The position numbers and the translations under genes were made by a program. A stretch of DNA of 15,044 nucleotides from Ramlibacter sp. (GTDB lineage: Bacteria; Pseudomonadota; Gammaproteobacteria; Burkholderiales; Burkholderiaceae_C). Under the pieces are notes generated by a model. The model saw only the letters and a program-made list of their open reading frames with translations, did not search any database and was not told the origin of the DNA. Within the stretch, counting starts at the first letter, position 1. Each line of letters begins with the position of its first letter. The stretch spans positions 1-15,044 of the forward strand of contig JAJNBO010000064.1 of the NCBI GenBank assembly GCA_021156245.1, read 5' to 3'. Shown piece after piece: positions 6,900 to 12,998 of this stretch.

Positions 6900-7049
6900 A
6901 TGCCGAAAGCAATCACCCTCGCGCTGCTGTCCCTCGCGTTGGCGGGCTGCTCCAGCCTGCCGCCGGCGCAGGTTTCCGGCTCCGCCTGCGATGCGGGCGA
7001 AGCCACCTACGCCTGCCAGGTCGAGCGTTACCACAACGTGTCGCAGTAG
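6900..7049 (+). CDS. 49-residue lipoprotein, unknown function
   Basis: The sequence MPKAITLALLSLALAGC gives a short signal with the lipobox LAGC, acylated Cys17 followed by Ser-Ser, which by the E. coli rule directs it to the outer membrane. The mature part is only 33 residues and holds two more cysteines, Cys30 and Cys39, nine residues apart, possibly a disulfide. It ends in the charged aromatic segment CQVERYHNVSQ. GGGAAG upstream of the ATG is a fair Shine-Dalgarno. It starts 23 bp after the Bug protein gene and may share its transcript. Similar short lipoproteins with a CQVERY-like end seem familiar to me from Comamonadaceae; this is memory, not a search. Confidence 0.75.
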   Translation: MPKAITLALLSLALAGCSSLPPAQVSGSACDAGEATYACQVERYHNVSQ

Positions 7050-7073
7050 CGGCCGCCGGCACGCGGCGCCCCC

Positions 7074-7436
7074 ATGCAGCTGCACTACCTCGACTTCGAC
7101 TACAGCGACGAGGAGTCGGGCCGCGGCACGTTCGACGCGATGGCGGCCGTGGATGCGTCCCGCCTGCCGATGCTCATCGCCGAGATCCGGGCTGTCCTGA
7201 GATGGGCCGGCGCGGCCTGGGGCGCCGCGGGTGCGCTGGGCGACGAGGGTGACTGGGACTTTGCGTTGCACGCCGTCGTCGAGCCGGATGCGCCGTTGCA
7301 GGCCACGTACGACGAACAGCGGCGCGAAGTGGTGCTCGCGCCTGTTCCGGACGGATCGCTCGTGACGGTGACGTTGACGTTGAGCGGATCTCCGGCGTTC
7401 TGCCAGGCGCTGCGAGGGGAATTCGCCATCGACTGA
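7074..7436 (+). CDS. hypothetical protein, 120 residues, cytoplasmic
   Basis: The frame opens MQLHYLDFDYSDEESGRGTFDAMAAVD and ends ALRGEFAID. It has no signal peptide or membrane span. It looks like a compact alpha/beta protein: an N-terminal strand, a helix DASRLPMLIAEIRAVLRWAG, a WDFALHAVVEPD strand and a C-terminal TVTLTLSGSPAFCQAL segment. No catalytic motif was seen and I do not assign a family. ATG 7074 is the first start after the stop of the lipoprotein gene in the same frame. No Shine-Dalgarno is visible, so translation may depend on the upstream gene. The codon pattern and amino-acid balance look like a real gene. Confidence 0.7.
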   Translation: MQLHYLDFDYSDEESGRGTFDAMAAVDASRLPMLIAEIRAVLRWAGAAWGAAGALGDEGDWDFALHAVVEPDAPLQATYDEQRREVVLAPVPDGSLVTVTLTLSGSPAFCQALRGEFAID

Positions 7437-7448
7437 GGGCTGGCGCCG

Positions 7449-7474
7449 CATGCTTTGTCCGGGAACGAAGCGTG
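7449..7474 (+). terminator. hairpin in the 92-bp gap before the PEP mutase-family gene
   Basis: Bases 7449-7458 can pair with 7465-7474 around a six-base loop (CCGGGA). There are ten pairs, two of them G-U in plus-strand RNA. It lies 13 bp after the end of the 120-residue gene. There is no following T tract, so it would be at best a weak terminator or an RNA-stabilising stem. The rest of the gap to 7528 shows only GGAG at 7518-7521, the ribosome site of the next gene. Confidence 0.35.
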
Positions 7475-7528
7475 GGCAATGACCTCGGGCGCAGAATCGT
7501 TCTCCCTTGCACTCGCCGGAGACTGTCC

Positions 7529-8365
7529 ATGCCTTCCGCCCAAGCCATCGCCGCGCGCCGCCGCGCCTTCCGCCAGCTGCACGCGTCCGGCTGCTTCGTG
7601 ATCCCCAATCCCTGGGACATCGGCAGCGCGCTGTACCTTCAGCGCCTGGGTTTCAAAGCGCTGGCGACCACCAGTTCCGGCGCGGCATGGCGGCACGGCA
7701 TGGCCGACGGGCAGATGTCCGTGGAGGAAGTGCTGGTGCACCTGCGCGAGATCGTCGGCGCCACCGAGCTGCCGGTGAACGCCGACTTCGAAGCTGGCTT
7801 CGCCGATGACGCCGACGGCGTGGCGCGCAACGTGCGGCTGGCCGTGGAGACCGGCGTGGCCGGCCTTTCCATCGAAGACTCCACCGGGAATGCCGATGCA
7901 CCGCTGCGCGACATCCCCACCTCGGTCGAGCGCATGCGCGCCGCGCGCGCGGCCATCGACGCCGCCGGCGGCGACACCTTGCTGGTCGGCCGCGCGGAGA
8001 ACTTCATCGTGGGGCGGCCGGACCTGGACGACGCGATCCGCCGCCTGCGGGCCTATGCCGAAGCCGGCGCCGATTGCCTGTACGCGCCCGGCATCAAGAC
8101 GCGCGAACAGATCGCGGCCGTCGTGGCGGCCGTGGCGCCGAAGCCGGTGAACCTGCTGATCGGCTTCCAGACGGACCTGACGATGCGCGACATCGAAGCC
8201 CTGGGCGTGCGCCGCGTGAGCGTGGGCGGCGCGATGGCGCGGTCCGCCTGGGGCGGCTTCATGCGCACGGCGCAGTTGATCGCCACGGAGGGCAAGTTCG
8301 ACGGCTTCGCGTCGGCGGCTTCCGGGGTCGAGCTGAACGGCATGTTCCGCGCCGCGGACCGCTAG
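7529..8365 (+). CDS. isocitrate lyase/PEP mutase-family enzyme
   Basis: The protein is 278 residues, the usual size for the short members of this superfamily. Landmarks are NPWDIGSALYLQRLGFKALATTSSG near the N-terminus, LPVNADFEAGF with the metal-binding Asp86 and Glu88, and GLSIEDSTG with Glu116-Asp117. A C-terminal GFQTDLTMRDIEALGVRRVSVGG follows. These enzymes act on 2-oxo or 2-hydroxy acids with Mg (C-C or P-C bond chemistry: oxaloacetate decarboxylase, methylisocitrate lyase, phosphonomutase). The Cys-containing KKCGH-type loop of true lyases is missing: the matching place reads DSTGNADAPLRDI. A decarboxylase- or mutase-like role is therefore more likely than isocitrate cleavage. The start is set by GGAG seven bases upstream. 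The stop lies 2 bp from the end of the convergent DUF1439 gene. Confidence 0.9.
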   Translation: MPSAQAIAARRRAFRQLHASGCFVIPNPWDIGSALYLQRLGFKALATTSSGAAWRHGMADGQMSVEEVLVHLREIVGATELPVNADFEAGFADDADGVARNVRLAVETGVAGLSIEDSTGNADAPLRDIPTSVERMRAARAAIDAAGGDTLLVGRAENFIVGRPDLDDAIRRLRAYAEAGADCLYAPGIKTREQIAAVVAAVAPKPVNLLIGFQTDLTMRDIEALGVRRVSVGGAMARSAWGGFMRTAQLIATEGKFDGFASAASGVELNGMFRAADR

Positions 8366-8367
8366 CC

Positions 8368-8928
8368 TCAGCGCCGCTGCTTCGGCCCGAACAGCACCAC
8401 CACGCCATCGTCGACGACCCGGATCTCGTCCGGCTCCAGGCCCATCGTCTCCGGCAGCGCGAGCTCTCCCGCCGCGAACCGGTGCAGGACGATCTCGCCC
8501 ACGGCGTCACGCGCCAGCTTGGGCAGGACGCGCTGCAGCAGTTGCGCGGTGTCCGGCAGCAAGCCCGGCGCGCGCAAGCCGAGCACCTCCAGCTGGTGGG
8601 CGCGCACCGTACGGTCCGATGGTTCGTAGCGCAGGGCGAAGGCGATGTCGAGTTCGGCGGATTGGGTCTCTTGCATCGGCATGCCGCCGATCTGCGCCAC
8701 CAGCCCCGCGCCGAGCAGGTTGCGGGAAGGCAGCAGGAGCAGCCGCGGCGCGCTGATGCGCAGGTCCACGATGCCGGTGACGCCGAAGCGCACCGGAAAC
8801 CGTGCGGAGAGCGCGTGGTGCAGCTCCCGCGCGTGGATCTTGTGACGAGGCCGCGCCGCGTCGGCCTGCGCCAAGGCGCGGGCGACCGGCAAGCAGGCGA
8901 GGGCGGCAATCAACAGGCGGCGGTGCAT
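8368..8928 (-). CDS. DUF1439 (YceB-like) exported protein
   Basis: The protein is 186 residues with an N-terminal signal peptide (MHRRLLIAALACLPVARALAQ). Next come the family hallmarks: ARELHHALSARFPVRFGVTGIVDL, then ISAPRLLLLPSRNLLG and a middle strand around AELDIAFALRYEP. YceB-type proteins are usually lipoproteins with a tubular lipid-binding-like fold, and their job is not known. This copy has no lipobox Cys at the cleavage site, so it should be soluble in the periplasm. The start at 8928 lies 20 bp after the stop of the upstream small lipoprotein on the same strand, so the two are probably transcribed together. The Shine-Dalgarno is poor (GGGCGGG). Confidence 0.85.
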   Translation of the reverse strand: MHRRLLIAALACLPVARALAQADAARPRHKIHARELHHALSARFPVRFGVTGIVDLRISAPRLLLLPSRNLLGAGLVAQIGGMPMQETQSAELDIAFALRYEPSDRTVRAHQLEVLGLRAPGLLPDTAQLLQRVLPKLARDAVGEIVLHRFAAGELALPETMGLEPDEIRVVDDGVVVLFGPKQRR

Positions 8929-8948
8929 GGCCCGCCCATTGTCGCGCC

Positions 8949-9137
8949 TCAGCGCGGAGCGGCGCCGGTGGCCGAGCCCGAGCTGCCGGGGCTGGCGGCC
9001 GACGGGTTGGCAGCCTTGTTGGCGTCCGTGCTGTTCTTGGTTTCGGCAGCGTTGCCCATGGTCGTGGAGCGGCCGGACATGGACGAGCAGGCGGCCAGCG
9101 AGACGATGAAGATGGAAACGGCAAGGGTCTTGAACAT
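8949..9137 (-). CDS. 62-residue lipoprotein with low-complexity tail
   Basis: MFKTLAVSIFIVSLAAC is a clean lipoprotein signal with lipobox LAAC (Cys17, then Ser-Ser, an outer-membrane signal by the E. coli rule). The mature part (SMSGRSTTMGNAAETK and a Ser/Ala/Gly/Asn-rich end) looks unfolded. The reading frame is also the last 62 codons of the open frame that runs from the upstream serine hydrolase. I keep it as a separate gene because a signal peptide in the middle of a hydrolase makes no sense. The Shine-Dalgarno is weak. About 160 bp lie between the conserved part of the hydrolase and this ATG, enough for a promoter. Function unknown. Confidence 0.7.
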   Translation of the reverse strand: MFKTLAVSIFIVSLAACSSMSGRSTTMGNAAETKNSTDANKAANPSAASPGSSGSATGAAPR

Positions 9138-10394
9138 GATGGTGGATCCGGTGACCGCCTCGACTCCGGCGGTATGAAGGCAACCGGTGGCTGCCCATGT
9201 ATTACGACGACCGGCTACGTATCGTTCCGTAAGCACCTGCGACCGGGCCGCGCCAGAGGCAAGCGGGTGCCGCCGTGCACCTTGTCCTACCCCGGCAGCC
9301 GAGACGATCACGAGCTTGCGCTTGGGATCGATGAAGATGCCCTGGCCGAAGATGCCGATGGCGCCGAAGCTGCCGTCGTCATAGGTCCACCATTGGTATC
9401 CGTAGCCACGCCCCGGCCGCTGGATGTCGGTGCGCTTGCTGGTCGCTTCAGCGAGCCAGCCTTCCGGCACGATGGGCTGCCCGTCGGCACGCGCGCCATC
9501 CAGGATGAACAGGCCGAAGCGGGCGAAGTCGCGCGAAGCCGCCTGGATGCAGCAGCCGCTGATCTCCTGGCCCGTGCGGCTGAGGATCCAGGTGGCTTGC
9601 TGCTCCATGCCGCCGGGCACCCAGACCTTTTCCGACAGGTAGGTCGACAACGGCTTCTTCGTCGCCTGCGTCACCAGGACGCCCACCAGGTTCGTTTCGC
9701 CGGTGCTGTAGTTCCAGCGCGTGCCCGCCGGCACGTCGCGCGGCAACTTGCGCAGGTAGCTGACGAGCGCGTCCACGCCTTCCTCGGGCTTGTGGTTGTT
9801 GAAACGCGCGACGTCGGAGTTCGGGTCGCTGTAGTCCTCGTTCCAGCGCACGCCCGAGGTCATGGTCAGGAGCTGGCGGATGCTGACCGCGTCGTACGCC
9901 GAGCCTTTCATCTGCGGGATGTAGTCGGTGACCTTGTCGTCCATGCTGCGGATGTGGCCGTCGCGCAGAGCGGCGCCGACCAGCGTGGAGGTGATCGACT
10001 TGGCCACCGAGAAGCTGGTCCAGCGGCCATCCTTGTCGAAGCCCAGTCCATAGCGTTCCAGCCGCAGTTTGCCGTCGTGCACCACCAGCAGCGCCGCGCT
10101 GCGCTGGCCTGCCATGTACGCGTCCACGTCCAGGGGCAGCTTCAGGGGTGCGCCCGGGGGCAGGGGGCGTGGCGTGTTGCCCGCCGGGACGACCCGGGCC
10201 TTGGCCAGGACCGGCAGGCGGTCCAGCGCGCGGAAGGCCGCGTCGCGCTGCGGCTGGCTCCAGAACAGCAGGTCCTTGTTGGTCGGCACCGTGGCCAGCA
10301 GGCCGCGCGTTTCCTTGTCCAGGCTGAACCAGCCCGCGGCGGCGGCCACCAGCAGCACCGCCAATGCGGCGAGCGCGATCTTCTTCGGTTTCAT
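8949..10394 (-). CDS. serine hydrolase, beta-lactamase class C fold; C-terminus abnormal, no stop of its own
   Basis: From ATG 10394 the frame has 481 codons. An N-terminal membrane anchor or signal (residues 5-22) follows the Lys-rich start. The active site is intact: Ser129-x-x-Lys132 in SFSVAKS, Tyr229-Ser-Thr in WNYSTGE, and Gly350-Gln-Gly352 in IFGQGIFIDP. This is the Beta-lactamase/6-aminohexanoate-hydrolase group, usually about 400-430 residues, active on esters, amides or D-peptides in the periplasm. Similarity seems to stop at LVIVS (residue 365). Where a final helix of some 30 residues is expected there is an Arg-rich unfamiliar stretch, then the frame runs through the whole downstream lipoprotein gene to its stop. 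I infer a deletion or frameshift near 9300. ATGs at 10403 and 10460 are alternative starts; the last overlaps the divergent gene. Confidence 0.8.
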   Translation of the reverse strand: MKPKKIALAALAVLLVAAAAGWFSLDKETRGLLATVPTNKDLLFWSQPQRDAAFRALDRLPVLAKARVVPAGNTPRPLPPGAPLKLPLDVDAYMAGQRSAALLVVHDGKLRLERYGLGFDKDGRWTSFSVAKSITSTLVGAALRDGHIRSMDDKVTDYIPQMKGSAYDAVSIRQLLTMTSGVRWNEDYSDPNSDVARFNNHKPEEGVDALVSYLRKLPRDVPAGTRWNYSTGETNLVGVLVTQATKKPLSTYLSEKVWVPGGMEQQATWILSRTGQEISGCCIQAASRDFARFGLFILDGARADGQPIVPEGWLAEATSKRTDIQRPGRGYGYQWWTYDDGSFGAIGIFGQGIFIDPKRKLVIVSAAGVGQGARRHPLASGAARSQVLTERYVAGRRNTWAATGCLHTAGVEAVTGSTIMFKTLAVSIFIVSLAACSSMSGRSTTMGNAAETKNSTDANKAANPSAASPGSSGSATGAAPR

Positions 10395-10458
10395 GCGCCG
10401 CATTGGACCAGATGCCGGCCGACGATGGAACAGCGAACGACCGGGTAGAGTTGGCTGC

Positions 10459-11032
10459 ATGAACAGACTGCAGGTGGAATTGCAACGTCTCTATGGAAGC
10501 GCGGGCGCACCGGACCGGGCCGCCGTGCTGGAGCTCGCCGGTGCCGGCGGCTGGGCGGAGCTGGCGAAGGTGTGGCAGGGCGTGCAGGCGGACCTGGACC
10601 TGCCGGCGCCGGGCATTGCGGTCAACGGTTCGGAACCTTCGGGACGTGCCCGCGGCGAGGGTGCGCCTGGTGCTGCGACCCGCGACCACGCTTCCCGTGC
10701 AGACGGACACCGACCGCTGGTCTGCCTTCGTCACGCCGGACCTGGCCGCGCTCTTCGACCAGGGGCCCTGGCTCGACATGCCCCCGGGCACCGAGGCGCA
10801 AGCGGAACTCCTGTCGCGGCTGCGGGGAATCCGTCGCGACGGCCTGGAGCGCGCGCTGCAGCGGCTGGAGTCCGCGGAGCAGGTTGCGGCAACGACGACG
10901 GTCGAACCCGCCAGGGGCGAGGAGGAGGACCCCCGGCGCTTCCTGCTGCGCGTGATGAACGACGCGGGCGTGGACATGGGCTTGCGCATCGAGGCCGCCA
11001 AGGCGTTGCTGCACGAGGGCGCCCGCCGATGA
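10459..11032 (+). pseudogene. hypothetical protein, apparently frameshifted
   Basis: Two frames each carry protein-like sequence. From ATG 10459 the first frame encodes about 58 plausible residues (MNRLQVELQRLYGSAGAP to VWQGVQADLDLPAPGIAVNG) and then turns into Arg/Gly/Ala-rich nonsense. From about 10640 the second frame encodes RDVPAARVRLVLRPATTLPV, then DRWSAFVTPDLAALFDQGPW and a C-terminal DPRRFLLRVMNDAGVDMGL followed by RIEAAKALLHEG, ending at 11032. Together they look like one protein broken near 10625-10645. From memory, related Comamonadaceae proteins have about 25-30 further residues at this point, so a small deletion is likelier than a one-base error. Function unknown. Its stop overlaps the M16 peptidase start (ATGA). 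The first frame stays open into the peptidase. Confidence 0.7.
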
Positions 11033-12402
11033 GCGCGATCCTTAAGACCTTGCCCAACGGCGTGCGGCTGCTCGCGATCCCCATGCCGCACGTGCAGAGC
11101 GCCAGCGTCGGCGTGTTCCTGCGGGTGGGCTCGCGCGACGAGTCGCCCGCCACCAACGGCATCAGCCACGTGCTGGAGCACATGGCGTTCAAGGGCACCA
11201 CCAGCCGGTCCGTGCAGGAGATCAACCTCGACGCCGAGCGGCTGGGCGCGGACGTCAACGCGTTCACCAGCAAGGACACCACGGCCTATTTCATGAGCGG
11301 GCTGGGCAGGCACGTCGACCAGTTCCTCGGCATGACCGCGGACATCGTGTTGAACAGCACCTTCCCGCCGGCGGAATTGCAACGGGAGCTGGACGTGATC
11401 CGGCAGGAGGCGATCGAGTACGCCGAGGATCCGGAGGAGCACTCGGGCGAGTTGCTGGACCGGGCGATCTGGGGCGACCACCCGCTGGGCATGCCGGTGA
11501 TCGGTACCCTGGAGAACATCGAGCGCTTCACGCGCGACGACGTCGTCGCGCACGTGCAGTCGCACTACGTGGCGGAGAAGACGGTGGTGGCGGCCGCGGG
11601 CAGCTTCGACGTCGATGCCTTCATGGCCGATGCGGAGCGCCTGTTCTCGGGCATGCGGCGCTCCGGCGAGGCGGAGCCCGCGTTGCAGGTGCCCAGGCAC
11701 ATCGGCAACGCGATGGGCAAGCGCTTCACGCAGGTGTCGCAGGTGTTCGTCAACCTGTCCTATCCCGTCGTGCCACTGGACGTGGACGCCATCCTGCAAC
11801 AGCGCTGGCGCGTCGCCGCATCACTGGCGTCCACCTTGTTCGGCGGCGGCATGTCGTCTCCGCTGACCGACACGGTGCGCGAGCGGATGGGGCTGGCCTA
11901 CAACGCACAGACCTCTTCGGAGCATGGCGACACGTGGTTCAACCTGATCGTCCACGCCGTCACCACGCCGGACAAGCTGGAGCAGCTGGTCACGGCCACC
12001 GGCGCGCTGCTGCGCGACCACGCGTGGAGCATCGACCCGGTGCACCTGGAACGCGCGAAGAACCAGCTCGCCGTGTCGCGCGTGCAGTCGTCCGAGCGCA
12101 GTTACGCCAGCATGGAGCGTGCGGTCGAAGAGCTTTTCGTGCACGGCACGGTGACGCCGGTGCAGGAGTCCATTGCGCTGATCGAGTCGATCCAGGCCGA
12201 CGAGGTGCGCGCCGTCTTCGAGCGCATGCTGCAGGCGCCGCCGGCCCTGGCGATCACCGGCAAGGGCGCCAGCCCGAAGGCGGCGGCGCAGCTGGCCGCC
12301 GCGCTGGCCGCGGCTACTCGTGGCCCGACGACCACCGCGGCAAGGTCAACCCCGTCACCAGCGCCAGCACGCGCAACCCGGTGGCGCAAGCCGCGCCGGT
12401 GA
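11029..12402 (+). CDS. M16-family zinc metallopeptidase (pitrilysin/MPP-like)
   Basis: The protein is 457 residues. The inverted zinc motif HVLEH lies at residues 47-51 (His47, Glu50 catalytic, His51), followed by MAFKGT. The distal zinc ligand is most likely Glu127 in VIRQEAIEY. The C-terminal half holds the inactive-like M16 repeat with FGGGMSSPLTDTVRERMGLAYN, the usual substrate-binding segment. Family members of this size resemble the mitochondrial processing peptidase beta subunit and degrade small peptides or cleave leader sequences. Many bacterial M16 genes come in active/inactive pairs; no partner is in this window. There is no signal peptide. The ATG overlaps the stop of the upstream broken gene. 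The last about 30 residues (Thr/Pro/Ala/Arg-rich) are encoded opposite the end of the convergent TRIC gene and look like an extension past the normal end. Confidence 0.92.
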   Translation: MSAILKTLPNGVRLLAIPMPHVQSASVGVFLRVGSRDESPATNGISHVLEHMAFKGTTSRSVQEINLDAERLGADVNAFTSKDTTAYFMSGLGRHVDQFLGMTADIVLNSTFPPAELQRELDVIRQEAIEYAEDPEEHSGELLDRAIWGDHPLGMPVIGTLENIERFTRDDVVAHVQSHYVAEKTVVAAAGSFDVDAFMADAERLFSGMRRSGEAEPALQVPRHIGNAMGKRFTQVSQVFVNLSYPVVPLDVDAILQQRWRVAASLASTLFGGGMSSPLTDTVRERMGLAYNAQTSSEHGDTWFNLIVHAVTTPDKLEQLVTATGALLRDHAWSIDPVHLERAKNQLAVSRVQSSERSYASMERAVEELFVHGTVTPVQESIALIESIQADEVRAVFERMLQAPPALAITGKGASPKAAAQLAAALAAATRGPTTTAARSTPSPAPARATRWRKPRR

Positions 12403-12958
12403 TCAGCCCCAATCCCGGCGGCACCCCCAGGTGCTGCGCAAGCACCAGCACCCAGCCCCCGATGAACGCACAGATGGCGTACGGACGGTGGTCCCGCAAC
12501 GCGGTGGGAATCTCGTTGCACACGATGTCGCGCAGCACGCCGCCGAAAGTGGCGGTGATCACTCCCATCAACACGGCGACGATGCCCGGCAAGTCCTGCG
12601 CCAGCGCGAGCTGCGTGCCGCTGGCGCTGAACAGGCCCAGCCCCAGCGCGTCCGGCCACTGCATCGCCCTTTCGGTGGGGGCGAAATGCTTCGCGCGCAG
12701 GAAAAACATCGCGGCGGCACAGAGACCCAGCAGCGCCCACAGCCACTCGGAATGGGCGACCCAGAAGAAGGGCCTGCGATCGAGCAGCACGTCACGCAGC
12801 GTGCCGCCGCCGAAGGCCGCCAGTCCTGCCACCAGGCACACGCCCACGGCGTCCAGCCGCTTGCGGGCCGCTTCGAGCAGGCCGGACAGCGCGAACGCCA
12901 GGGTGGCGAGCGCCTCCACCACGGTGAGCAGCAAGGAGAGCAGGGGCGGGTTGGACAT
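12314..12958 (-). CDS. TRIC-type (UPF0126/YadS-like) membrane protein
   Basis: The protein is 214 residues with about seven membrane spans made of two repeats. Each repeat carries the family signature: GGTLRD at residues 51-56 and GGVLRD at 139-144, followed by the charged loops LLDRRPFFW and VCNEIPTAL. Bacterial relatives of TRIC form trimeric cation channels; others in the UPF0126 group are only inferred to transport small solutes such as glycine. It acts in the inner membrane. The start at 12958 is 40 bp from the divergent helicase gene. The 3' end lies within the M16 peptidase gene on the other strand. Confidence 0.92.
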   Translation of the reverse strand: MSNPPLLSLLLTVVEALATLAFALSGLLEAARKRLDAVGVCLVAGLAAFGGGTLRDVLLDRRPFFWVAHSEWLWALLGLCAAAMFFLRAKHFAPTERAMQWPDALGLGLFSASGTQLALAQDLPGIVAVLMGVITATFGGVLRDIVCNEIPTALRDHRPYAICAFIGGWVLVLAQHLGVPPGLGLITGAACATGLRVLALVTGLTLPRWSSGHE

Positions 12959-12998
12959 CCCGCGATTGTCACGCCTGCCGAAGACTTAAGATCAGCCG

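Noticed and set aside
5596..6912. 438-codon minus-strand open frame opposite the KTSC and Bug genes
   Set aside because: Shadow of two clear plus-strand genes; composition not protein-like.
7529..8365. Isocitrate lyase or methylisocitrate lyase proper
   Set aside because: The catalytic Cys loop (KKCGH type) is absent and no glyoxylate or methylcitrate genes are nearby; only superfamily membership is supported.
9139..9300. ECF-sigma-like promoter (GGAAC with CGTC downstream) before the small lipoprotein
   Set aside because: The spacing is 14 bp, shorter than the usual 16-17, and no second copy is seen; TAATAC nearby has no good -35 either.
10395..10458. Promoter elements in the 64-bp divergent gap between the serine hydrolase and the broken gene
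   Set aside because: TTGGAC and TAGAGT occur but not at workable spacing in either direction; nothing convincing was found.
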